Origin: Clostridia bacterium
GTDB taxonomy: Bacteria; Acidobacteriota; Terriglobia; Terriglobales; Acidobacteriaceae
Direction of reading: 5' to 3'
Length of the DNA stretch: 64,000 nt
NCBI GenBank assembly: GCA_035561135.1
Contig: DATMYA010000085.1
Span: forward strand, 1 to 64,000
The notes beneath the pieces are model-generated. The model was not told the origin of the DNA and searched no databases. It saw only the letters and a list, made by a program, of their open reading frames with translations. Made by a program: the position numbers and the translations under genes. Within the stretch, counting starts at the first letter, position 1, and every line of letters starts with the position of its first letter. Below, one piece after another: positions 44,070-53,078 of the stretch.

Positions 44070-45839
44070 ATGCCGTACAGCATTCTTGTCCCTCACGAAC
44101 TCGCGGAAACTCCGTCGCCGCACGATGGCCCCGGGCTACTTCCTGTCATCGAGTCATGGCCTCGCGTGTTCCTGACGAATCTTCGGGATCTTCTACTCAG
44201 GCGTAAACAGCCGCCTTTCGAACTCACCTGTTCGCCGGCGGAGTTCTGGCCAGATGTTTTCGTGCCATCGCCTCTGCCGCGTCGTGGACTGTTTGACTCG
44301 GTAATTATTCACACACTTGTGGTCATTGCGCTTTACGGAATTTCGGTATCGGCGCTTTTTCGGCAGCGCCAGCCACAAGCGGTTCTCAACCCCTTCGACC
44401 ACGCGACAATTTCTTATTATCCCGTGTCCGAGTATTTACCGCCTATTGAGAGCCCTGGCAAGCCAGCGCAGATCGCGCGTCGCGGCGAGCCTGAGCACGC
44501 GCGCCAGCAAATCATCTCCGTCCCGCCAGAGCCCGACAACTCGCGTCAGACCATTGTCACGCCCATGCCAGTGAAGTTGACGCGGGACATAGCGCTACCG
44601 AATGTCATAATCTCCACGCCCGTGCTGGCTGCGCAACCAGTGGCGCCACGCGATGTCTCCGAGCATAGACTGCCGAAGCTTACCCCCGATGTTGTCGGAC
44701 CGGCACCCGATGCCGTGCCTAACTCGCCCCGCTCTTTGTATCTTCCGACAGACGTTATCGCGCCCGCGCCGGACCCAATCTCCAGCGTGCGCAAACTTTC
44801 GACGAGCATGCAGCCGTCTGCCGTGGAACCGCCGCCCTCAACAGATGAGATCAAGCGTCGCACCGGCCAGTTCAACATGGCGCGCCTCACCGCCAAGATC
44901 GCGGAGCCTAGGCTCGCGGTTAATGAGCAGCGCGCGACCGGCGCGGCACCGCCACCGGATGTCGGCGCAAAGGCAAGCGCAACGGCGGTTCCCGCCAGCC
45001 CAAGTCTGCACGGACTTGCAGGCACGCGCGCCGCCGGCCAACTTATCGCGTTAAGCGTTCAACCGGGCCAGCCGACAGGTCCCATCGAAGTGCCCGCCGG
45101 TAATCGTCACGGAGTTTTCGCCGTCGGCCCCGAAGGCAAGCCCGGAGCGCCCGGAACGCCGAACATTGTTGGCGGCGCGCTCGAAAAAGGCAGCGGTGGC
45201 ACATCGACGGCGGGGAATGGCACCGGCTCGAACCCGAGCGACGTGCCCGCGGGCATCAGCGTTGGCAAGCCACCCGCAGGAACTGTCACGGGACCAGTTG
45301 CTGGAGACGTTCCTTTGTCGAATGCGCAGGCGCCTTCCACCTCCTTGCGCGACAAACTAATCGCAGCGGCACGCATGCCTGACATTGGACGACAGCCTCT
45401 GCCAGGCACCACTCCCAAAGCGGATCGCAGAATTGAAGACAAGGTTTTCAACGGAAAAAAGTACTACTCGCTCACGCTGAACATGCCAAACCTCTCCTCG
45501 GCGTCCGGAACCTGGATCATCCGTTTCGCCGAACTTAGGCCGACCCGCGACCAGTCTGACCTGAGCGCGCCCGTCGCCCTCACCAAGTCCGATCCTGCAT
45601 ATCCTCCCGACCTGATTCGCGATCGAATCGAAGGTACGGTCGTGCTTTACGCCATCATTCATGCGGATGGCACGGTTACAGACATGCGCGTGCTCAACAG
45701 CGTTGACCAGCGTCTGGACGAGAATGCCATGAAGGCTCTCGCCCGGTGGCATTTTCGGCCCGGGACAAAGCACGGCGAACCCGTCGATATCGAAGCCGTT
45801 GTGCAGATTCCCTTCCGCGCCCGCCGAGCGTCTTTCTAA
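44070..45839 (+). CDS. TonB-family energy transducer
   Basis: A 589-aa protein with a transmembrane helix near residues 78-98 (LFDSVIIHTLVVIALYGISV), a very long Pro/Ala-rich periplasmic spacer (to about residue 500) and a C-terminal TonB domain: LTKSDPAYPPDLIRDRIEGTVVLYAIIHADGTVTDMRVLNSVDQRLDENAMKALARWHFRPG, ending in VQIPFRARR. It should couple inner-membrane energy to outer-membrane receptors. ExbB/ExbD genes are not adjacent, and the start (ATG 44070 or earlier TTG 44010) is uncertain. Confidence 0.85.
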   Translation: MPYSILVPHELAETPSPHDGPGLLPVIESWPRVFLTNLRDLLLRRKQPPFELTCSPAEFWPDVFVPSPLPRRGLFDSVIIHTLVVIALYGISVSALFRQRQPQAVLNPFDHATISYYPVSEYLPPIESPGKPAQIARRGEPEHARQQIISVPPEPDNSRQTIVTPMPVKLTRDIALPNVIISTPVLAAQPVAPRDVSEHRLPKLTPDVVGPAPDAVPNSPRSLYLPTDVIAPAPDPISSVRKLSTSMQPSAVEPPPSTDEIKRRTGQFNMARLTAKIAEPRLAVNEQRATGAAPPPDVGAKASATAVPASPSLHGLAGTRAAGQLIALSVQPGQPTGPIEVPAGNRHGVFAVGPEGKPGAPGTPNIVGGALEKGSGGTSTAGNGTGSNPSDVPAGISVGKPPAGTVTGPVAGDVPLSNAQAPSTSLRDKLIAAARMPDIGRQPLPGTTPKADRRIEDKVFNGKKYYSLTLNMPNLSSASGTWIIRFAELRPTRDQSDLSAPVALTKSDPAYPPDLIRDRIEGTVVLYAIIHADGTVTDMRVLNSVDQRLDENAMKALARWHFRPGTKHGEPVDIEAVVQIPFRARRASF

Positions 45840-45938
45840 TCAGGCCCGCATGGAAAAGCTGCGTAGCGCAGGCTGTTACAGCGTCGCACTTAAATGAACA
45901 TCGTTAGCAGAAGCTAGATTCTCGATGAGGGTCAGTCT

Positions 45939-48194
45939 CTAAGAAGTCGAACCGGAACGGGCGGCCGCTCGCACCAAGTCATACACTGCTGTGTTTGCGC
46001 ATACTTCGTAGTACTTGCGGTCAGTCCAATCCTTCACGGCGAAATCGCGCGCGTCGATATGCGCAACCCTCGCTTCGCGTACCACGATGGGATGGAATAC
46101 GCCAGATCCCAACGGTACGAGTCCGCTGTAGAGCCGAACCCGCTCTTGGCCCCAGAGCATTGGCAACAACACATCGCGTGTCTCGAGCGAGATTTCCTGC
46201 TGCAGCTTGGTGAACGCCGCTGCGTTAATGTGTATGCCGCCAATGTTGTAGCGCAGCAGGAACTCTTCCGGAATCCCAGCGGTGTCGGCATCGTCGACGG
46301 TCTGGAACGAGAACACGTTGAACAGGCTGCCTGCGTTCGCAAGATACTTCCGCGCACCTTTGCTGCACGACGACAGCCGGTCGCTTTCATTCAGCGCCTT
46401 GGAGATCATGATGCGGCTCGATCCGTCCATCAGGTACATCGGCGGAGAATCCTGGTAACAGATGCCGAGCCCAAGTTCCAGCACGGGCAGGCCGGACTTC
46501 TGCGACTGTTCGTTGTAGCCGCGCACGACGTCGATCATCTCGCGCGCCAGCATGCACGTGCGCGCGACCCCGAAGTTCTGCTCGCCCTCACGCTCGAACA
46601 TGGCGAGGATGACCGCATCACCCTCGATGAATACCTTCGACGCGCCATACTTGGGCAGTAATTTGTTGATCGGCTCGTAGAAGTTCAGGCTGAAGTACGA
46701 CGCCGGATTCAAACCGCGTTCGTACAACGTGCGCGTGAGCATTGTTGAATCGCGAATGTCGGCCTTCAAGATGATATGGTCGATGACTTTGTCTTCTGCC
46801 GGCTTCTGTTCCTCCGGCAACAGGAACTCGTAGAGAGTGCTGTTGATGGACGAGAGCTCGCGCAGCTTCTCATTGGCAATGACGTTGACCGAATCGCTCG
46901 CCGAGTTCAGCGCTTCCAGCCTGCGCAAGTCGCGGTGGTAGCGCATGAAGTCGGAAAGGAACCTGCCCGCAAACTTCGCCCGGTCCGCTCCGCCGTAGGC
47001 TTCCACTCGCTTGACCGCCGCCTGCAACTTTTCCGGCGAGACTTTGCCGTGCTCGTCCAGCAACTGCTCCACCCGTTTGCGCTCGGTACGCGAGATCAGC
47101 GCGTTCTTCAACTGTTGCGGATTGATCAGCGGAGAATACTCCCCAAGCAGCGGGCTGACTTCGTAGCTTGCAATCACGTGCGCGATGACGTCGGCTCGCT
47201 CAAGTTCCTGCAACCATGCCACCAGGAGTGCACGTTGTCCTTTTCCCCGTGGTGTACCGTCCTCGGGGACGCCGCTACCCACCAGTTCCTGCGCATTCTC
47301 TGGCACGCTCAGCAACCCATCGATTGCCGAATCGGCGTCGCTGCCATTCGTAAGCTCCAGCGCTTGCAGGAACCCGGTGGCGATTTCCAGCATGAGTTGA
47401 AACCGGTCGGGATCGCGCTCGTAATTACCAAGCATGACGTACTGCTCGGCGTTGAGATAATCGTCGCGTCCGTCATCGGTGAAGAGCAACCGGTTGAGAA
47501 ACAGTTCGTAGGTGCCGGTGCTCACGTCCCCGAACAGCGAGCGACGCATACGCAGCAGTGATTCCTTTTCCACCTCTCGTAAAGTCTCGAAGAGGTCCTG
47601 CCCGGCCTTGCGCAGGACTATCTTCTTCGCGACCTGGAGTTTTAGAAAACGGTCGCGCAACTCAATTCCCTTTGGAGACGTCCGCGGCCCCTCGTACGAT
47701 TTCAGCTTGGCGCGGCAGCGCTCTAACACCTGCAGGAATTGCGCAGCCAACTCGTTCCGGAGCATCTTCAGTACGGCTACGCGCGCCAAAAGATCGATCG
47801 CGATATTGCCCTGGGCCTTCGCCTGATTCAGTGCGGAAAGTTGCAGTTCGACCAGTCCACGCTTGAATTCCGCTCCGGAGTCGAGTGGCTTGGCTGGGAT
47901 TGGTTGCGGCGGGCCTTGTGCCCTGCCCACAAAGTTGGAGACGCGAGGCTGCGGTACGCGCACCAGCGGATCTTCCTGCACCAGGTCTTCGACATTGCCG
48001 TACTGGACGATCAGTCGCGCGATGTGCGCACGAGCCATCTCTGCGAACCTGGGACTTAGGTATACATCGGTTCGGAGATTATCAACCCCTGTGACCAGCC
48101 CTTCGAGCGCGATCTCGGGCGTATACGAGGCGAGGTTCGCCTGCTTCGCGACTTCGGATATATCGACGCGTTCGAAGAATGAGAAACGAGCCAT
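45939..48194 (-). CDS. Large helical protein with a class III nucleotide-cyclase-like domain
   Basis: A 751-aa protein. The first 480 residues are predicted mainly helical, with no domain recognised. Residues 480-690 resemble a class III adenylate/guanylate cyclase or its degenerate relatives: ILKADIRDSTMLTRTL (metal-binding Asp as in the cyclase ADIxGxT), LNPASYFSLNFYEPINKLLPKYGASKVFIEGDAVILAMFE (second Asp in EGDA), then LELGLGICYQDSP and SSRIMISKALNESDRL. No signal peptide. Standard Lys/Asp base-selecting residues could not be aligned with confidence, so activity is open. The gene is alone, minus strand, between TonB and M28 genes. Confidence 0.7.
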   Translation of the reverse strand: MARFSFFERVDISEVAKQANLASYTPEIALEGLVTGVDNLRTDVYLSPRFAEMARAHIARLIVQYGNVEDLVQEDPLVRVPQPRVSNFVGRAQGPPQPIPAKPLDSGAEFKRGLVELQLSALNQAKAQGNIAIDLLARVAVLKMLRNELAAQFLQVLERCRAKLKSYEGPRTSPKGIELRDRFLKLQVAKKIVLRKAGQDLFETLREVEKESLLRMRRSLFGDVSTGTYELFLNRLLFTDDGRDDYLNAEQYVMLGNYERDPDRFQLMLEIATGFLQALELTNGSDADSAIDGLLSVPENAQELVGSGVPEDGTPRGKGQRALLVAWLQELERADVIAHVIASYEVSPLLGEYSPLINPQQLKNALISRTERKRVEQLLDEHGKVSPEKLQAAVKRVEAYGGADRAKFAGRFLSDFMRYHRDLRRLEALNSASDSVNVIANEKLRELSSINSTLYEFLLPEEQKPAEDKVIDHIILKADIRDSTMLTRTLYERGLNPASYFSLNFYEPINKLLPKYGASKVFIEGDAVILAMFEREGEQNFGVARTCMLAREMIDVVRGYNEQSQKSGLPVLELGLGICYQDSPPMYLMDGSSRIMISKALNESDRLSSCSKGARKYLANAGSLFNVFSFQTVDDADTAGIPEEFLLRYNIGGIHINAAAFTKLQQEISLETRDVLLPMLWGQERVRLYSGLVPLGSGVFHPIVVREARVAHIDARDFAVKDWTDRKYYEVCANTAVYDLVRAAARSGSTS

Positions 48195-48381
48195 ATCGGT
48201 TTACGAGCGCTAGCCTTCGCTTCCGTGCGGTGTTATCGGTTCCATGCGCGTGACTCTACCACAGAAGAACCATCCCAGAATCCAGTTACGCTCTCACCGG
48301 ACGTTACCACCGCGGAACCGCATCGCCAAGTTACCAAGGAATCGATTGCCTCGTCATTCGCAAGTATTCGTCAAACAACAA

Positions 48382-48412
48382 GGGCGGCAAAGGTATCTTT
48401 CCTTTGCCGCCC
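48382..48412 (-). terminator. Terminator of the M28 peptidase gene
   Basis: Perfect 12-base stem (GGGCGGCAAAGG 48382-48393, CCTTTGCCGCCC 48401-48412), 7-base loop. On the minus strand it is followed by TTGTTGTTTG. It lies about 20 bases after the peptidase stop. Confidence 0.85.
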
Positions 48413-48431
48413 ACCGGCTCCATGCATTTGA

Positions 48432-50135
48432 CTACTTGCTGCCGACCTGTGGCTTGCGTTTAGCTTCGAACTCATCCCCACTCTTCCACTGCACCATCGT
48501 GGGAAGTTCGGCAGCCTTGTATCCGAGCGCCAAACCGAAACGCGCCATCACGGCATCGGCACGATAGTCGAAGTCGTCGCGGAACTCGTCATTCGGCTCA
48601 TGATAGTTCTTGCCCATCTCCTGCCGGCGAGCGTTCACCCACTCCTCGGGCTGGCCTTCATACTTCTCACCCGTATTCACGGAGAAGGCTGGTACGCCCA
48701 CGCGCGCAAAGCTGAAGTGGTCCGAACGATAGTAGCCACCAGCTTCGGGACGTCCCGGTGCAAGGATCTTGAATCCGAAATCTGAGGCTGTCTTGTCGAA
48801 GATGGGAGCGAAGTTTGTGCGATCGTACCCTCCGGCAGATACCTGCTTGGGTATTCCGAGCGGTGCGATCGAATCGAAATTCAGGTTCAGGCTGATGCGG
48901 TCCGCCGGGATTGGCGGATGCTTACCGAGGTACTCCGAGCCACACAATCCCTGTTCTTCCGCCGTCACCGCGGCGAAGTACAACGAGCGCTTCGGCTTCT
49001 TTTGCGACGTGGCGGCTGCGCGCGCCATTTCGATAATCATCGCCGTTCCGGTCGCGTTATCGAGCGCGCCGTTATAGATGTTGTCTCCCGGGATATCTGG
49101 ACGAATGCCAAGGTGATCGTAATGCGCCGTGTAGATGACCCCTTCTTTCTTCAACTCGGGATCAGAGCCTTCGAGCACGCCAACCACGTTCTGCGACTCG
49201 AACGGCCGCACGCTGCTCACAATATGCGCCGTCACTTTAACTGGAAGAGGAATCGGCTTAAATCCCGGCTGCCCGGCCGCCTGCAGCAACTTGTCCAGGT
49301 CCTGTCCTGCATCGGCCAGAACTTTTCGCGCCAGCTCCAGTTGTATCCACGACGACATCGGCAGTTTCGGGCTGGGATCATCGCGCAATGATGAACGCTC
49401 GCCCGACCACGAATTGCGGACCACATTCCATCCATAGCTCGCCATGTCCGCCTTGTGCACGAGGATGACGCCGGCTGCGCCCATTTCCGCCGCGTGCTCG
49501 AATTTGTACGTCCAGCGGCCGTAGTACGTGAGCGCCTTTCCCTTGAAGAAGTTCTCATTCTGCGAGGGCGGCTCATTGACGAACATGAGCAGTACCTTGC
49601 CCTTCACGTTGATACCGGCATAGTCGTCCCAGTTGTATTCGGGAGCCGTGATGCCGTACCCAACGAACACTACGTCCCCACTCACGTCGGCAGTGGGCAG
49701 CTGTGATTCGTTCATCAGCACCATGTCTTCCAGCAGCCGTAACTTCATCGGCTCGCCCTTGCCGGTCGAGATCTCCAACGTACTCTCCGGCTTCGTCGAG
49801 ACGCCAACCATCGGAACTTTCTGCAGGAAGCCGCCGTCATCGCCAGCCGGCTTCAACCCAGCCAGCGCAAACTGTGTGGCAATGTATTGCGCCGCAAGAT
49901 CACCGCCGCGCGCGCCCGTGCCACGTCCCTCAAGCAGGTCGCTTGAGAGAAAGCGCACGTCGGCACGAATACGGTCCGCGCTGACGCTTTGCATGGCGGC
50001 TGCAGCGCCGACCGGCAGCGATCCAATCTTGGGTTGCGCTTTCGCTCTGGTCTTACTATGCCGCTTCGTCTTTTGAGCCGAGGCAGCCCCAACGCACAAC
50101 AGCACGGACAGCAGGACAACAAGTGTTCTCCGCAT
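48432..50135 (-). CDS. Exported M28-family aminopeptidase with PA domain
   Basis: A 567-aa exported protein (signal VVLLSVLLCVGAASA). Residues 50-130 hold the FLSSDLLEGRGTGARGGDLAAQYIATQF start of the family, a PA insert follows (VVFVGYGITAPEYNWDDYAGINVKGKVLLMF), and the di-zinc core has YTAHYDHLG (His, Asp), GALDNATGTAMIIEMAR (bridging Asp), AAVTAEEQGLCGSEYLGKH (Glu-Glu), NLNFDSI (Asp) and YYRSDHFSFA (His). Such enzymes cut N-terminal residues from peptides in the periplasm. Transcribed alone, ended by a strong hairpin. Confidence 0.93.
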   Translation of the reverse strand: MRRTLVVLLSVLLCVGAASAQKTKRHSKTRAKAQPKIGSLPVGAAAAMQSVSADRIRADVRFLSSDLLEGRGTGARGGDLAAQYIATQFALAGLKPAGDDGGFLQKVPMVGVSTKPESTLEISTGKGEPMKLRLLEDMVLMNESQLPTADVSGDVVFVGYGITAPEYNWDDYAGINVKGKVLLMFVNEPPSQNENFFKGKALTYYGRWTYKFEHAAEMGAAGVILVHKADMASYGWNVVRNSWSGERSSLRDDPSPKLPMSSWIQLELARKVLADAGQDLDKLLQAAGQPGFKPIPLPVKVTAHIVSSVRPFESQNVVGVLEGSDPELKKEGVIYTAHYDHLGIRPDIPGDNIYNGALDNATGTAMIIEMARAAATSQKKPKRSLYFAAVTAEEQGLCGSEYLGKHPPIPADRISLNLNFDSIAPLGIPKQVSAGGYDRTNFAPIFDKTASDFGFKILAPGRPEAGGYYRSDHFSFARVGVPAFSVNTGEKYEGQPEEWVNARRQEMGKNYHEPNDEFRDDFDYRADAVMARFGLALGYKAAELPTMVQWKSGDEFEAKRKPQVGSK

Positions 50136-50319
50136 ATAACTCCTGAGAATTGGCTGGTAGGTACGGACCTGACATTCTACCCGCTATCGCGGCCCGTTTC
50201 GAGTGCGTTGCTCGTCGTTTGCCAGACCTGTTCTGACGGGTAGAAAACGGTCACGAGCTGGCGTGCAAATGACTGGCGGTCTTGTTCGATCCGCAAACTG
50301 CGGATCAGTTCTTGGAGCC

Positions 50320-50817
50320 TCAACCAGCTTTGAAATTTTCTAACCGCTCACTCGCCTGGAACAGCGGAACTGTCAGCGCATCATCCGCATTTACATATTT
50401 CCGATGAAGCGCTTCGACGTCGCTACGCGACCAGCCTACAACCGTGGCTTCCACTTGACCATCGGGCGATATCTCAAACATTGTCGGGACATTCGTCAGG
50501 CCATAGCCGTTCGAAACTTTGTAGCTTGTCGTGTCATCGAGCGCGACGGTGAACGTAATGCCAAACTCACGCATGAAACTCGCAGTGTCTTCGAGGCTGT
50601 CCTGCGACACGCCGATTACGCCGACGCCCGTCCCCTTGAGTTGCCGAGCCAGGCGCTCGTAGAGCGGAAACGCGTACTGGCACACGGGACAACTGATCTT
50701 GAAAAACGCCAGGATCACGGGGCCAGTGCGAAGCGCCTCGGTGAGGGAAAACTCGGTGCCATCCATCGTGGGAAGTTTGAAGTCCGGGGCCAGAACCCCT
50801 GGAGGGAGTGCAGCCAT
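50320..50817 (-). CDS. Redoxin-domain (AhpC/TSA or TlpA-like) protein
   Basis: A 165-aa thioredoxin-fold protein without signal peptide: APDFKLPTMDGTEFSLTEALRTGPVILAFFKISCPVCQYAFP, with a CPVC pair at residues 43-46, GVSQDSLEDTASFMREFGI, cis-Pro in LTNVPTMFEI and SPDGQV. CxxC redox residues suggest thiol-disulfide exchange or peroxidase activity in the cytosol. Upstream of it, mutY is transcribed in the same direction, 81 bases away, so the two may share a transcript. Confidence 0.82.
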   Translation of the reverse strand: MAALPPGVLAPDFKLPTMDGTEFSLTEALRTGPVILAFFKISCPVCQYAFPLYERLARQLKGTGVGVIGVSQDSLEDTASFMREFGITFTVALDDTTSYKVSNGYGLTNVPTMFEISPDGQVEATVVGWSRSDVEALHRKYVNADDALTVPLFQASERLENFKAG

Positions 50818-50898
50818 TCGTCAACTCCTCATCAAAGGTGAAATGTTGGTCTAACCTATTGGATTCCGTGCGACATCACTGCGATTCGCCCGTCTTCA

Positions 50899-51882
50899 TT
50901 ATTGCTGCAATATCACGCCTGCCTTGCGTAACACCTTTCGCGTTAGACCTGTAAGCGGCAATTGCAAAAGACGCTCTGCGCGAATCCACTTCCCCGTTCC
51001 CTGCGCTCTCGGCAACTCCACGACCGTAACCTCGTAATCGGTGTTGGTGATGGAGTGCTTGTGTTTTGCGAGCACGCGTTCGCCATTGCGACGTACGATT
51101 GCCGGAAGCTCCCACATACCCGGCATCAACCCTGAGCTTTCCGAACGGCGCACCAGGTACACTCTGTCGGCTTTGCGCGCAAGTCCGTAAGCAACCTGCT
51201 TTCGCTGCCGTGCCGGCTGTGGCCGCGCCGGTACGCCGCCCGGAAGCTTGCACCACGCACGCAGCGGACAAGCCTGGCAGTGCGGCTGCGCAGGTGTGCA
51301 TACGGTCGCGCCCAGTTCCATCATGGCCTGGTTCCAGTTGCCCGCGTGGCGCGCGTGCAATAGCGACTGCGCAAGCTCCGCAAACATTCCGGCCGACGGA
51401 GTCTGAAGGGCGAACATCCGAGTCAGCACGCGCTCGACGTTGCCATCCACTACCGCCGAGTCATGCTCGAAGGCTATGCTCGCGATCGCGGCACTCGTGT
51501 ATTTGCCAATGCCCGGAAGTTTAGCCAGCTCTTCCGGCGTTCGCGGCAACTCCCCGCAGAAGTCCTGCACCAGCACCTTCGCGCACTCATGCATTGCACG
51601 CGCACGTCGGTAGTACCCCAGGCCGCTCCACACGGCGAGGACGCTCGACAGATCCGCCTTAGCCAGCGCCTGCACCGTCGGAAAAGCGCTCAGAAAAAGC
51701 GCGTAATGTTCCAGCACCGCATTCACCCGCGTCTGCTGTAACATGATTTCGGAAACCCATATCCTGTACGGAACCTGGGTCCGGCGCCAAGGCAAGTCTC
51801 GATGGTTCTCCGCATACCAGCGGAGCAAGCGCGAGCGGAGCCGCCGCAACTCGGGCGCAGAGATATCCAGTTTTTCAGGCAT
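50899..51882 (-). CDS. mutY: A/G-specific adenine glycosylase
   Basis: A 327-aa base-excision enzyme that removes adenine opposite 8-oxoguanine. SEIMLQQTRV (catalytic Glu), LPGIGKYTSAAIASIAF (helix-hairpin-helix) with VVDGNVERV (catalytic Asp), and a four-Cys iron-sulfur motif CTPAQPHCQACPLRAWC are clear. The C-terminal NUDIX_4 region has VYLVRRSESSGLMPGMWELP and KHSITNTDYEVTVVELP. ATG 51882 is the likely start, as the frame to 51921 adds unrelated residues. The gene is divergent from the lipoprotein operon that follows. Confidence 0.93.
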   Translation of the reverse strand: MPEKLDISAPELRRLRSRLLRWYAENHRDLPWRRTQVPYRIWVSEIMLQQTRVNAVLEHYALFLSAFPTVQALAKADLSSVLAVWSGLGYYRRARAMHECAKVLVQDFCGELPRTPEELAKLPGIGKYTSAAIASIAFEHDSAVVDGNVERVLTRMFALQTPSAGMFAELAQSLLHARHAGNWNQAMMELGATVCTPAQPHCQACPLRAWCKLPGGVPARPQPARQRKQVAYGLARKADRVYLVRRSESSGLMPGMWELPAIVRRNGERVLAKHKHSITNTDYEVTVVELPRAQGTGKWIRAERLLQLPLTGLTRKVLRKAGVILQQ

Positions 51883-51984
51883 CAACGAAGCGATTCTAAG
51901 TTGCCCCGCGTCACAGCGCAAACCGACGGGTGCAACACGGCCCTACACGTGAGCATCTTTCTCAATCCAAAAGCAGGAGTCCGC

Positions 51985-52530
51985 GTGAGAATCCTTTTGC
52001 CTATTGCAGCGCTGTTCACGGCAGCAATGCTGATTGCGTGTGGCGGCGGGAGTTCGTCGTCCACTCCGGCGCAACCACCCGGAACAGGCGGTGGAGGCAC
52101 CACGAATCCAACCGGAGCGCTGGTGACGCCGACACCGGTTACACCGGCTGCAGGCGGCAGTGTTACGGGAGTCGACATCACCGTCCCGGCCAAAAGCCCT
52201 ACCCTCAATGTCACCGTGTTGGGAGTTGCCGAGTCCTCCTCCAGCGGCGGCACCGCTTCGAATACCGGCGGTCTCATCCACCGTGGCAGCTCCATGCGCA
52301 TCATCATGTTTGGCCCCGGACTTTCTGCCAATTCACAGATCAGCATTTCCGGTCCTCCCGACATTTCGATTGGCACCGTGCAGGCGATCACTTCCACAAA
52401 GGGCACTCCCGGCGCCGCGTTTCTGGCAACAGTGGATGGGGCAGCCGCACTCGGCGCCAGGACCGTGATCGTGCGCGACAGCAATGACAACGTGTCAACC
52501 TTCACCGGTGGATTGGAGGTCATTCCGTGA
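51985..52530 (+). CDS. Small Gly/Ser/Thr-rich lipoprotein
   Basis: A 181-aa lipoprotein: signal LLPIAALFTAAMLIAC with lipid-attached Cys followed by GGGSSSSTPAQPPGTGGGG, then a beta-rich domain (SVTGVDITVPAKSPTLNVTVLGVAESSSSGGTASNTGGLIHRGSSMRIIMFGPGLSANSQISISG), close to IPT/TIG-type. The GTG at 51985 has AGGAG 6 bases upstream. First gene of a three-gene operon; the next start overlaps its stop (GTGA). Confidence 0.75.
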   Translation: MRILLPIAALFTAAMLIACGGGSSSSTPAQPPGTGGGGTTNPTGALVTPTPVTPAAGGSVTGVDITVPAKSPTLNVTVLGVAESSSSGGTASNTGGLIHRGSSMRIIMFGPGLSANSQISISGPPDISIGTVQAITSTKGTPGAAFLATVDGAAALGARTVIVRDSNDNVSTFTGGLEVIP

Positions 52531-53078
52531 GAACCATGACATGCCTGCGAATTCTGTGTGGGTTGGCCGCCGTGGCCGGCACTGCGTTTGCGACAACGGT
52601 CATCCCGCTCTCCATTGAGAAGTTAACAACGGAATCGGCCGCTGTCGTGGAAGCGCGCGCCATCGATGCCCGCTCCGCCTGGAATGCTGAACACACGCGC
52701 ATTTACACCTACACGCGCTTTCAGGTCGGACGCGTCCTTAAGGGCAAGGCTTCCCAAACCATCACCGTGAAGCAGATCGGCGGCAGCGCCGGCGGGTACA
52801 CGCAGAAGGTTGCAGGCGTGCGCCACTGGAACCCCGGTGATGAAGCCGTGCTCTTTCTGCATCCCAGCGCGGAAAAGGACGGAACATTGGCCGTGACTGG
52901 GCTCATGCAAGGAAACTTCAGTATGCGCCACTTGCCTTCTGGAGAGGTCGTCGTCAGCAATGGCGCTCCAGACGTTTCTGCTTTCCAGACGGAGAAACGC
53001 TCGGTTGATGCGTACCGCGGCGCTCACTTGTCGCTACGCGAACTTGAGTCGCGCGTAGAAAAGGCGGAGGGACGATGA
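52527..53078 (+). CDS. Exported protein of unknown function
   Basis: A 183-aa exported protein: signal peptide (MTCLRILCGLAAVAGTAFA) and a domain with LTTESAAVVEARAIDARSAWNAEHTRIYTYTRFQVGRVLKGKASQTITVKQIGG and VRHWNPGDEAVLFLHPS. This pattern (VxxG.V....S.W........YT......V...LKG.....V...GG.......V......GE...LFL) is familiar from proteins adjacent to matrixin-type proteases, though its role is unknown. GTG 52527 overlaps the lipoprotein stop; ATG 52536 is an alternative. Its TGA overlaps the start of the protease. Confidence 0.7.
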   Translation: MRTMTCLRILCGLAAVAGTAFATTVIPLSIEKLTTESAAVVEARAIDARSAWNAEHTRIYTYTRFQVGRVLKGKASQTITVKQIGGSAGGYTQKVAGVRHWNPGDEAVLFLHPSAEKDGTLAVTGLMQGNFSMRHLPSGEVVVSNGAPDVSAFQTEKRSVDAYRGAHLSLRELESRVEKAEGR

